A stretch of 41,310 nt of DNA from Nemertoderma westbladi (lineage: Eukaryota; Xenacoelomorpha; Nemertodermatida; Nemertodermatidae), in contig JAUCBJ010006605.1 of the NCBI GenBank assembly GCA_032718475.1, forward strand, positions 1 through 41,310. The letters are read 5' to 3'. The notes below the pieces were generated by a model that was not told the DNA's origin, did no database searches, and saw nothing but the letters and a program-made list of their open reading frames with translations. The position numbers and the translations under genes are program-made. This document shows positions 22,936-33,900 of this stretch, piece after piece (position 1 is the first letter of the stretch; each line of letters starts with the position of its first letter).

Positions 22936-23056
22936 GCTGTCTAACCAACTGACTAACTAACTAATTAACTAACTTATCTGACTAACTTAACTAACTTATC
23001 TAACTAATTAAATTAACTAACTAACTTATTTAACTAATTAACTAACTTAACTTAAT
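22936..23056. repeat. degenerate (TAAC)n microsatellite
   Basis: TAAC/TAAT/TTAAC tetramer-like repeats (ACTAACTAACTAATTAACTA and similar) run from the 3' side of the GT31 gene to the edge of the nested transposon block. Confidence 0.85.
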
Positions 23057-23903
23057 AACACGGACCAACTTGTTTCTGAAACTTGTTGCTGAAAATTTCA
23101 ATAAAATGCTACGAAATTTGGTACGATGATAGATCGACACCTTTTCTTACTGGTGGCCTGGCCGGATTTTTTAATTTATGAGCTATTTCGATACAACAAG
23201 CCGATAAAAATCGTCTATTTCGCAATATTTAGCCACCTCCGTCAGATTTATTTTTCGTCTTTGGAATGAAATCTAGATATCATTAGAACCGCCTTCATCT
23301 GTAGATTCCGAATATGAAACCCGTTGTAAATTTCACCAAGAACTTCCGGAGATAATGATAAAAATACTCAGGTGTAAATTTTTATGACGTAAATTGCTAT
23401 AATTCTAAAGTTTTTTTACTCAATTCTAGAATATTAATTATGGGTAATGAAAAAACAAGATCGAGAGTTATAGGGTGGTTTGAATAGAAACAAGTAAACA
23501 CTTTCACTTCAAGTAAACACTCGCAAACACTTCAAAGATACTTATTGTGCTTGAATAAAAATAGAGTGAAGTAAAGAGTGAAGTGTAGAGGGAAGTGTAG
23601 AGGGAAGTGTTTTCTGGTTGATTTGAAGAAAACGCAAGTGTTTACTTCTGTTTGAAGTGAACACTTCATAATACACAAGTAAGATCAAAAGGTTACTTTT
23701 GAAGCAAAATTCGCATATAAATTTGAAATCCGTGGGGTGTACGTTTTCCACTTAACTCATGTCACGGTTGGGGAATTGGGTTGAAATTTTATTAACGTGG
23801 TCAGTAGGACGTATGGCAGGGACTCTACACTACAGGCGCCACTTTCCATATGGAAAGCATACAGCGTTATTTTAGTTGGCTGTCTTGGGGTTTCTTAAAT
23901 TAA

Positions 23904-24207
23904 AGCAGTAATTTAACCCTAACCCTAAGTCATGAGGCTCTCATCCAAAAAAAATTGTGGAATTTCGGACTTTTCAGTTTATTTATTATTTTCAGTTTAT
24001 TTATTAATATCCATTTCCGGTCTCCATTAATGCAAAAATTGATTTAATAAAAGTTGACAGTAATTCATAATACGGAAATAGCTGTCACTAGCAATGCTAG
24101 TGCCGCAAGGAGGTGATGGGTAAGCTAAGACCAGAAGTGGAGGGGGAAATCATTTTTGCAAACATTTATTAGATTAGAGCCTCATGACTTCGGGTTAAAT
24201 TACTGCT
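23904..24207. mobile_element. MITE with TTAA flanks, 304 bp
   Basis: The ends are inverted repeats AGCAGTAATTTAACCC with AAGTCATGAGGCTCT further in. TTAA occurs at 23900-23903 and 24208-24211. A TTAA target fits piggyBac-like elements, although the TIR does not start with the usual CCC. The left arm contains a short TAACCCTAACCCTAA word not present on the right. Confidence 0.7.
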
Positions 24208-24383
24208 TTAATTATGGTTTGGGCCGTCACTATTGTAACCCGTTAAAACGACATCCGTTAAAACGTGGCACCTCTAGTGTGATATCCCCATTGTTATCTA
24301 CTGTACAAGGTTGCACCGTCACAACTCCCTATCCCCATGACTATCGCGAGATTATCCGTATCTTCAAGGCCAGTGTTAAGAGG

Positions 24384-24643
24384 TTAGTCAGTTAAGAGGC
24401 GACTAAGATTGTGTACAGGCTGGTCCTCACGGCCAAAGCAATTTTCTGCAAAGCGGAGGCGGCTTTGTTCTAGTGTCAAGCTTGGGGGAACCAATGAGAC
24501 ACCTCCAATGTCATATAGTGTTTGGTTGGAGATGTGTGCATTGTACTTGACACAATGAACCCGGCGTAGCATTCTTGTGAATGTGCCATCCAGAGATTTG
24601 GTGTCCTCAGCAGTTAGAGCCCTGGGCTTTACTACACCTTAAA
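24384..24643 (-). pseudogene. LINE ORF2 C-terminal fragment
   Basis: The minus-strand frame reads LDGTFTRMLRRVHCVKYN, then NQTLYDIGGV and SRLRFAENCFGREDQPVHNL. This is the region following the reverse transcriptase in non-LTR retrotransposon ORF2 proteins (pattern LD..Y.RMLR...RLRF.GH..R.......L). It is broken at both ends and lies in the same orientation as the fragment at 25496-25976, so the two may be parts of one LINE lineage. Confidence 0.7.
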
Positions 24644-25495
24644 AAATAAATAGTACAAGGATCGTTATACAACCCGTATTAAATAAAATTGTTAAAATAA
24701 AAAAAAAGTATATAATTTACATTTCTGAATAGTAGGCCACAAACTGTATTTTGACAGCCATCTCTACTCTATGTTTTGTAAAAAACAACTAGCTACAGTA
24801 GCAAATAATTACTAGCTATCCTGATTATCAAATACAAATTACTAGCTATGTTTCATAAATTATTTCAGAGAAATTTAATTGATGAGTAAAGTATAATTTT
24901 AATTTTTTTACAAGCTAATGACATGTAGGCTACTAGCTCACACACAAAATTGTTTGCTACAGTACTTACAGTCAGAAGGTCAAATATTTATTCTATAACA
25001 AAAAACCTCATGATAAAACCATTTTCATAGGATAAAAAGATAAAAATAATTTCTTTCGTAATATCTAAAATAGCTTTTTAAAATACTCGATACCGTGGAA
25101 AGATTGATTATCCCCAATCTACTGTTCATAGGTGTTTTGGTACGTGTTTAGGAACATTTTTAAAAACCAATATTTGTAAACTTTTTGTTTTTTAAATCAC
25201 TAGCTAATCCAAAAATACTAGCTACCGGTATACCATGCATAACAATTAAATACATTTTTTTGGCCGCGTGATGTTCTAGAACATAAATAAATGTCAAAAA
25301 CTGCCTTATTGTAGTTGTTCTAAAATCTTTAATCAAAATGACCGACATTTTAATAAGTTTGGGAATTGTTGTGAAAAGATCCTAGCAACAACAATTTCCG
25401 TTCGAATCCAACCAATTAACGAAGCAATACATTTATAATTTCCGATGATTGGCTGAAGTGAAAGTGAAGTGTTCCTTTATTCAAGGGAATTTTAA

Positions 25496-25976
25496 TTATA
25501 CTAATTGCCCAACTTATTGGAATTTTTCCGACGTTCAAACATGCGTTGAAGAGGATCACTAGTATGTGGAGAATTAGTGGAAGTGATGCTTTCACGTGCT
25601 CGTAATATATTCTATCGGGCCCGCATGCCTTGTGGTTCGAAGTGCAGTTAACAGCTTCGGAGATTTCCGCCTCAGTAATTGGTTTATTGTACCAGGCATC
25701 ATCCTCTTTCTCGGCGTCAGTTACTTCCGGGGTTTCATCAATTCCTTCGGGGTTTGATTCCGTACCAATCAACTTCCTAAAGTGCTCCTCAAGCGTAAGA
25801 CTGTCTATCGTGGCTGGGGAGTTATGGCTCTCTCCCTTGAGCAGTATCCACGGCGTGATTTCGGATTGTGCGAGTTTTTCTAATAGCTTGCTTTCTTCGT
25901 ACTGAACCTTCTTACGTCGCAAGAGATCTTTATATTTCCTCCTGGCGATAAAGTAATTTTTTTCGAATTAACGGTA
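25496..25976 (-). pseudogene. LINE reverse-transcriptase N-terminal fragment with a 17-bp flanking duplication
   Basis: The minus-strand frame includes EEHFRKLIG, ITEAEISEAVNCTSNHKACG, PDRIYYEHVK and LFNACLNVGKIPISW, the stretch just before and into the RT fingers of non-LTR elements. It is flanked by ATTCAAGGGAATTTTAA at 25479-25495 and 25977-25993, a likely target-site duplication. The typical coding pattern appears to run into the duplication on one side (SIIKIPL), so a local duplication is an alternative. No poly-A tail is visible. Confidence 0.7.
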
Positions 25977-26341
25977 ATTCAAGGGAATTTTAAGAGTTCA
26001 CTCATCACTTCACTTCTCTACTTCACTTTTAGTAGAAGTGTTCACTTACAAGTGTTTACTTGTTTTTATTCAAACCATCAGCCTTGGTGAAATTTACAAC
26101 GGGTTTCATATTCGGAATCTACAGATGAAGGCGGTTCTAATGATATCTAGATTACAATCAAAAGACGAAAAATAAAGCCAACGCATGTGGCTAAATATTG
26201 CGAAATAGACGATTTTTAACGGCTTGTTGTATCGAAATAGCTCATAAATTAAAAAATCCGGCCAGGCCACCAGTAAGAAAAGGTGTCGATCTATCATCAT
26301 ACCGAATTTCGTAGCATTTTATTGAAATTTTAAAAAAATTA

Positions 26342-26366
26342 GGGGGGGGGGGGGCTCCGACCCCCT
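26342..26366. repeat. poly-G hairpin at the element A boundary
   Basis: TTAG followed by 12 further G, then CTCCGACCCCCTAA, can fold back on itself. It immediately follows the right TIR of element A. Confidence 0.7.
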
Positions 26367-26429
26367 AAAAATTGTTGTTGTATTAAGGGTTATGGTGTAT
26401 ATATAAATGACTATGTTATGACTAAATGT

Positions 26430-29037
26430 TAGCTATTTGTTTTGAAATAATTGTTATTTTCTTGAGCAAGGATATATCTTTTTACAGAACACAGCAGAAC
26501 ACAGTAGAACACAGCAGAACACAATAGAATACAGGCGGAACATAGGCGAACACAGCTGTAATTAAAATCTACACCAAAAAATAACACACTTGGGAAAGTA
26601 CCGGATTTAATCATACAACTGTAAGATGTCAATTACATATTTAAATTAAATGACGGTTTTCCATATCCTCCAAAATAAATTACTTCTCATTATCCTGTAA
26701 CCATGGAGAGTTGGTTAGTTCTACAGCAGTACAGTACCGGTAGCTGAGTAGGCCTACATCAGTACATTGGTAATATACTCTACACTGTGCCCGGTAATTG
26801 CCGGTAAATGCCTACATCTGTCTGCCTGTACAATGTACAGTCTGTCAGTCTGTACATGTCTCTACACCACTAGGCCTACTGCCTACTGCTGGTTGTACAA
26901 TTGTTTTTTAAATTTCCCGCGTTTCTGTAATTACTGTTTTTAATTCGCAATAATTTTTATTGTCCGTTTAAATCCATTTTTTTGTCCTTTTTTTTATTTT
27001 TTATGTCCTCCAAAAGTCTAATGTTAGGTTCCATGCTACCGGTTTCTCTACTGCTGTTCTCTCAGGCTATCAGTACCGGTATTAGTATATATATAGCACT
27101 ATTTTGCTGTATTGTATGTACAGATGTAGGTATAAAGCAGGTATTTCTGTATTTTAGTACCGGCACCGGTACTGCTATAGGCCTACTGTGTAGCCTACCA
27201 TTTAAATACGGTAATGGTAGACCTACCGGTTGTGCTAATAAATTTTAAATAATTGATAGGCCAAACTGGATTGCAGGATTGTGGAAAATGTGGATATACC
27301 TTTCACATAATTTAGGCCTATTACTGTATTCGTTTTATAATCAATAATGGATCATGACTACTGTCTGAATAGTAGTGTTACGGATAACCTGCTCCTTTCC
27401 CTGATTTGGTAAAGTGACTGTTTATTGTTTTGGTTAGAAAATCCGGCCTTAACCTGCTCCTTTCCCTCAATTAGCTAAGTGATCGTTTATTGTTTTGGTT
27501 AGAAAATCCCGCCTCTGTAACCTGCTCCTTTCGCTCAATTGGTAATGTTATCGTTTATTGTTTTGGTTAGAAAATCCCGCCTCTGTAACCTGCTCCTTTC
27601 TCTCAATTGGTAATGTTATCGTTTATTGTTTTGGTTAGAAAATCCCGTCTCTGTAACCTGCTCCTTTCCCTCAATTAGGTAAATGATCGTTTATTGTTTT
27701 GGTTAGAAAATCCCGCCTCTGTAACCTGCCCCTTTCCCTCAATTAGTTAAATGATCGTTTATTGTTTTGGTTAGAAAATCCCGCCTCTGTAACCTGCTCC
27801 TTTCCCTGAATTGGTAAAGTGACCGTTTATTGTTTTGGTTAGAAAGGCCCGCCTCTGTAACCTGCCCCTTTCCCTCAATTCGTTAAATTATCGTTTATTG
27901 TTTTGGTTAGAAAATCCCGCCTCTGTAACCTGCTCCTTTCCCTCAATTTGTTAAGTGATGGTTTATTGTTTTGGTTAGAAAATTCCGCCTCTGTAACCTG
28001 TCCCTTTCCTTCAATTAGTTAAATGATCGTTTATTGTTTTGGTTAGAAAATCCCGCCTCTGTAACCTGCTCCTTTCCCTCAATAAGTTAAGTGATCGTTT
28101 ATTGTTTTGGTTAGAAAATCCCGCCTCTGTAACCTGCTCCTTTCCCTCAATTAGTTAAGTGATCGTTTATTATTTTGGTTAGTCCCGTCTCTGTAACCTG
28201 CTCCTTTCCCTGATTTGGTAAAGTGACTGTTTATTGTTTTGGTTAGAAAACTCGGCCTTAACCTGCTCCTTTCCATCAATTGGTAATTGTTTTTGGCTAT
28301 AAAATGAGTGTTTTGCTACGTCATGTGGTAATCGATTATCGACAACAACCACAAACTATTAAATATAGAGTCTTTTTACCACAGGCGCATATGGAAATCT
28401 ATCTCATAGTCTATAAATCATGGAATCATGGAATGTTTTAGCACAGGCATAGTGAAATCAACTGTCTGACAGTCCAGAAATCAGCAGTCTGACAGTTTGA
28501 AGAAATACATACATAAAAAGTCATTAAAAGGACAATAAAAGTCATTAAAAGGACAACAAAAGTCATTATGCATAATTCGTAAAAAAAATGACAAAAAAAA
28601 GTCAAATAAAAGGACATAAAAAATCACTGCCTTTTTAATTGTTTGTTATAGTGCCTATAATTGTGTTTGTATTTCTGAAGGTTTGTATTATTTTGTGAAT
28701 AAATGAGGCTTGTAAAGTTAAAAAAAAAAACTAGGCCTACTGCAGTACTGGAACAGCAAGCTGACAGGCAGACTGATGGACTAGTAACAGGTACAGGCCT
28801 AACCGAACAGCTGATCGGGCAACTCTGATCAGGAAATTTATTTTGGAGGATATGGATAACCGCCATTTAATTTAAATATGTAATTGACATCTTACAGTTG
28901 TATGATTAAGTCCGGTACTTTCCCAAGTGTGTTATTTTTTGGTGTAGATTTTAATTACAGCTGTGTTCGCCTATGTTCCGCCTGTATTCTATTGTGTTCT
29001 GCTGTGTTCTGTAAAAAGAACTATCCCTTGAGCAACA
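26430..29037. mobile_element. TIR element B, about 2.6 kb, with an internal tandem array
   Basis: Inverted repeats of about 200 bp (26461-26676 and 28832-29037) share TTTTTACAGAACACAGCAGA, GGCGAACACAGCTGTAATTA, GTCAATTACATATTTAAATT and GGATATGGA-type words. The left arm has two extra (AGCAGAACACAGT) microsatellite units. Both arms give the same chance ORF (GTFPSVLFFGVDFNYSCVRL), which is a mirror effect and not a gene. The interior carries the 68-bp array and AAAAGGACA-type simple repeats near 28500-28620. Confidence 0.85.
27386..28290. repeat. 68-bp tandem array, about 13 units
   Basis: The unit starts AACCTGCTCCTTTCCCTCAA, continues TTAGTTAAATGATCG and TTTATTGTTTTGGTTAGAAA, and ends ATCCCGCCTCTGT. 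Unit starts are seen at 27386, 27451, 27519, 27587 and 27655, giving a 68-bp period. Units differ by scattered substitutions. Solo relatives occur at 3232-3289 and, split by a hAT-like element, at 21195-22045. Confidence 0.92.
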
Positions 29038-29063
29038 AGTTTCAGAAACAAGTTGCTCCGTGT

Positions 29064-29357
29064 GGGGGGGGGGCCTTAACGTAATCATTTTTATTATATA
29101 TTAAAATGAAGCTACTTTAATTAACAAATACTTACAAAATAAATAGATGATAGTCTAATCAACAGCAACAGCAACACCGTTTCCAAATATATTTAGAAGT
29201 AAGACATTCTAAAACTACAATAGGCCAAAAATCCATCGACTGCTTTCCCGTAAGGCTGCAGTGCCATTTATTTTATTCCCCTTCAATCGACATCCTCTAT
29301 TACACCATGTCCTGGAATATAGTTTCGTTATTCAGGTACCTGGACTGGACACCACCA
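29064..29357. other. poly-G edge and gene-free stretch
   Basis: Ten G (29064-29073) mark the right edge of the nested block. The rest is AT-rich without recognisable features. Confidence 0.5.
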
Positions 29358-29615
29358 CCCCCCCCCCCCCCCTAATTTTTCTCCAAATCTTAATGAGATT
29401 GCATGAAATTTGAAACATAGATAGTTTCACCTCCCTCCTCCTCCGTGGGTGAGCCAGAATTTTTATTTTTGCTTTCAATCTTTTTAGCTACAAGCGTTTA
29501 AAAAAAATGTCTCCAGCGATATTACACCAGTTACACTCCAGTTATTCTTCAACCTTATAGAGATTTTGCTGATATTGACGGAAAGCTGGCCGTGCAGGGA
29601 TTCCAAATATGTATG
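29358..29615. repeat. dispersed repeat with a poly-C end, copy 2
   Basis: A 15-C run and TAATTTTT lead into TGAGATTGCATGAAAT, ATAGTTTC, CCCTCCTCCTCCGTGGG, TCTTCAACCT and GGATTCCAAATATGTA, the same order as at 6290-6700. Confidence 0.7.
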
Positions 29616-30898
29616 ACGTTGTCCCGAAAACGCCGTATCGAAAAACTGAAAGAGTTCTTCAACGCATTACATGTTGCATCAATGTACGGGAATAATTAAT
29701 ACACGTATGTAGTCTGGTCTGATCTTCCTTGTCGATTTCAGAGACCGATGAGCAGCTTGCTGATGAGTCATAACTGACTACCGTAAATATTTTTATTTTG
29801 AATTTTTGAATCCACATCCTATTACTGTACATGTAGCGGGTTATATAGGCTATATTCGATGCAATCGTGGCCATTTAATCTTAACTTAAATTTGTTACGA
29901 AACGAGTCAGCAGCATACCTTGTACTTCACTATTGTGGATCTACGTATCCTTTATATTAATTAAATAATTAATGTATGAAATAAATTTTAATCCATAATC
30001 TAGAACTATGTGTGATTGTGTTATTTTTAGTAATTGACTTATATTACATAACTGAAATTTCGTGACCGGGTTGTGTTTATAAATATTTAATGTTTAAACA
30101 TTTCAATTCCCTGTAATGCGGTTTACGAATTTTATTATTTTATCTGTTGAATGGCATGGCCCATTAAATTTTAGGAAAAGTCACGAAATGTACCGGTAAC
30201 TGCTGCACTGTACTACTAACAGCACTATGTAATACGAATGTAGCAGTACCTGCCTAATTTACACAAAGATAGTATTAGGTATCTGAATGTTAAATATCAA
30301 TGAATATCAATGGGATCCCGAGGCGTACAGTGACGTCACGACCAATCACAGATCGTTTTCAAATTTTGAATAATTTTTAAACTGAAAACACCAATATCTC
30401 GGCTATTTTAGCATCTTATTTAATTCTGTAAACGCCATTGTGTTTCTGTGATATTATTGCATCTAATTAATCTGGATTTGAATTTGAGTCGTGAACCCCA
30501 TTTAAATAATTCAATTTTTCTTTATTAGACAACAAAAATGAAATAAATTTTTCATCATTCCTAAGAACATATTAAATAATCAAACCTTCTAGCAATTTTA
30601 GTCATCTTCTTCACCTTGACAGTCTTTCTGATGAAAATGGCGGGTTATTCAATAAATAATTTAATTAAAAATAGTGTTCGTCGAAGACTTGTCAAAAACT
30701 AGCCGATCGTGCTGCCATCCCCCGTAACCTCGAATAGCTCGCAGTGCAAACATACTGAACGACAGACTGACAGACAGTATAACCACAGTGTTGTTTATTT
30801 AGCTGACCCAGTCACTGCACCAATGGGATCCAGAAAATATAAACATCGAATGACGTTATTGTAAAGTAGATTGTAACTAAATTATTGTAAAAGTATAA
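29616..30898. other. gene-free stretch downstream of RWDD1
   Basis: Only short ORFs. No array or inverted repeat was noticed. The end nearest 30898 probably includes the 3' UTR of the RWDD1-like gene. Confidence 0.5.
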
Positions 30899-30904
30899 TT
30901 TATT
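30899..30904 (-). promoter_or_regulatory. AATAAA signal of the RWDD1-like gene
   Basis: On the minus strand AATAAA follows the TGA stop by one base. It may be the polyadenylation signal, although it is unusually close to the stop. Confidence 0.4.
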
Positions 30905-30905
30905 A

Positions 30906-33900
30906 TCAACTTGGAACTCCATTAACAGTATCTTCTAGTTCCTCATCAGATTCATCCAGGGTTTCGTCGACCTCAAACAAGGCCTCGTCACATTCGACAG
31001 TGTCTCCGGTCTGGGCGAAAAATATTTCGTCACTGGCGTCCAAAGTGGCGTCTCGTTCAAATAATTGTTTACCTAGACAAATATTGTGTCAAATATTAAT
31101 AATTAATAAAAGACTTAATAGGTATAAAATAAATAGGTAAGGTAACTAAAATATATAGTTCTAGATTTTTGTTTATAAATAAAAGTGAAAAAAATTTAAG
31201 GGGCATAAAAACTTAAAGATCCCCCCCCCCCCCTAATACCCGGTAAATTTTATTGGATATCAATTGTTGCGTGTTTATTTACTTTGTCTACCAATAATAA
31301 CTCGGTCTCACATTGAGACCACGCTATGCGCTAACCGGTTAACCGTTGAGACTACGCTATGCGCTAACCGGTTAACCGTTGAGACCACGCTATGCGCTAA
31401 CCGGTTAACCGTTGAGACTACGCTAACCGGTTAAACGTTGAGACCACGCTAACCGGTTAACCATTGAGACAACGCTATGCGTTAACCGGTTAACCGTTGA
31501 GACCACGCTATGCGCTAACCGGTTAACCGTTGAGACCGCGCTATGCGCTAACCGGTTAACCGTTGAGACCACGCTATGCGCTAACCGGTTAACCGTTGAG
31601 CCTACGCTATGCGCTAACCGGTTAACCGTTGAGACCACGCTATGCGCTAACCGGTTAACCGTTGAGACTACGCTAACCGGTTAACCGTTGAGACCACGCT
31701 AACCGGTTAACCATTGAGACAACGCTATGCGTTAACCGGTTAACCGTTGAGACCACGCTATGCGCTAACCGGTTAACCGTTGAGACCGCGCTATGCGCTA
31801 ACCGGTTAACCGTTGAGACCACGCTATGCGCTAACCGGTTAACCGTTGAGACCACGCTATGCGCTAACCGGTTAACCGTTGAGACCACGCTATGCGCTAA
31901 CCGGTTAACCATTGAGACAACGCTATGCGTTAACCGGTTAACCGTTGAGACCACGCTATGCGCTAACCGGTTAACCGTTGAGACCGCGCTATGCGCTAAC
32001 CGGTTAACCGTTGAGACCACGCTATGCGCTAACCGGTTAACCGTTGATACCACGCTATGCGCTAACCGGTTAACCGTTGAGACCACGCTAACCGGTTAAC
32101 CGTTGAGACCACGCTATGCGCTAACCGGTTAACCGTTGATACCACGCTATGCGCTAACCGGTTAACCGTTGAGACCACGCTAACCGGTTAACCGTTGAGA
32201 CCACGCTATGCGCTAACCAGTTAACCGTTGAGACCACGCTATGCGCTAACCGGTTAACCGTTGATACCACTCTATGCGCTAACCGGTTAACCGTTGAGAC
32301 CGCGCTATGCGCTAACCGGTTAACCGTTGAGACCACGCTATGCGCTAACCGGTTAACCGTTGAGACCACGCTATGCGCTAACCGGTTAACCGTTGAGACC
32401 ACGCTAACCGGTTAACCATTGAGACAACGCTATGCGTTAACCGGTTAACCGTTGAGACCACGCTATGCGCTAACCGGTTAACCGTTGAGACCGCGCTATG
32501 CGCTAACCGGTTAACCGTTGAGACCACGCTATGCGCTAACCGGTTAACCGTTGAGACCGCGCTAACCGGTTAACCGTTGAGACCACGCTATGCGCTAACC
32601 GGTTAACCGTTGATACCACGCTATGCGCTAACCGGTTAACCGTTGAGACCACGCTAACCGGTTAACCATTGAGACAACGCTATGCGTTAACCGGTTAACC
32701 GTTAAGACCACGCTATGCGCTAACCGGTTAACCGTTGAGACCGCGCTATGCGCTAACCGGTTAACCGTTGAGACCACGATATGCGCTAACCGGTTAACCG
32801 TTGAGACCGCGCTAACCGGTTAACCGTTGAGACCACGCTATGCGCTAACCGGTTAACCGTTGAGACCACGCTATGCGCTAACCGGTTAACCGTTGAGACC
32901 ACGCTATGCGCTAACCGGTTAACCATTGAGACAACGCTATGCGTTAACCGGTTAACCGTTGAGACCACGCTATGCGCTAACCGGTTAACCGTTGATACCG
33001 CGCTATGCGCTAACCGGTTAACCGTTGAGACCACGCTATGCGCTAACCGGTTAACCGTTGATACCACGCTATGCGCTAACCGGTTAACCGTTGATACCAT
33101 GCTATGCGCTAACCGGTTAACCGTTGAGACCACGCTAACCGGTTAACCGTTGAGACCACGCTATGTGCTAACCGGTTAACCGTTGATACCACGCTATGCG
33201 CTAACTGGTTAACCGTTGAGACCACGCTAACCGGTTAACCGTTGAGACCACGCTAACCGGTTAACCGTTGAGACCACGCTATGCGCTAACCGGTTAACCG
33301 TTGATACCACGCTATGCGCTAACCGGTTAACCGTTGAGACAACGCTAACCGGTTAACCGTTGAGACCACGCTATGCGCTAACCAGTTAACCGTTGAGACC
33401 ACGCTATGCGCAACCGGTTAACCGTTGAGACCACGCTATGCGCTAACCGGTTAACCGTTAAGACCAAGCTATGCGCTAACCGGTTAACCGTTGAGACCAC
33501 GCTATGCGCTAACCGGTTAACCGTTGAGACCACGCTATGCGCTAACCGGTTAACCGTTGAGACCAAGCTATGCGCTAACCGGTTAACCGTTGAGACCACG
33601 CTAACCGGTTAACCGTTGAGACCACGCTAACCGGTTAACCGTTGAGACCACGCTAACCAGTTAACCGTTGAGACCACGCTATGCGCTAACCGGTTAACCA
33701 TTGAGACCACGCTATGCGCTAACCGCTTAACCGTTGAGACCACGCTATGCGCTAACCGGTTAACCATTGAGACAACACTATGCGCTAACCGGTTAACCGT
33801 TGAGACCACGCTATGCGCTAACCGGTTAACCGTTGAGACCATGCTATGCGCTAACCGGTTAACCGTTGAGACCAAGCTATGCGCTAACCGTTTAACTGTT

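Larger units (their letters stand above)
23092..26331. mobile_element. TIR element A, 3.2 kb, carrying other repeats
   Basis: Inverted repeats of about 249 bp (23092-23340 and 26083-26331) share long words such as TCTTACTGGTGGCCTGGCCGG, AAATAGCTCATAAATT and CCGCCTTCATCTGTAGATTC. Matching resumes further in (23469-23500 against 26040-26082), so the right arm seems to have lost about 125 bp. The interior carries AAGTG-rich repeats, a TTAA-flanked MITE and LINE fragments. No transposase is visible. Confidence 0.85.
23058..29055. mobile_element. nested block of TIR elements, about 6 kb
   Basis: The outermost matching sequence is CACGGA.CAACTTGTTTC followed by TGAAACTTGTTGCT at 23059-23090, with its inverse at 29023-29052. 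The word is itself a near palindrome. Inside lie element A (23092-26331) and element B (about 26430-29037), each with its own longer TIRs. Whether the outer match marks one composite element or only shared termini is unclear. Confidence 0.55.

Noticed and set aside
23911-23927. TAACCCTAACCCTAA as telomeric sequence
   Set aside because: Barely two repeats, inside one arm of a MITE; too short to mean an internal telomere.
26429-29084. Two copies of a small ORF beginning MTSYSCMIKSGTF on opposite strands
   Set aside because: They are the two inverted arms of element B and show no family match. Mirror images are expected.
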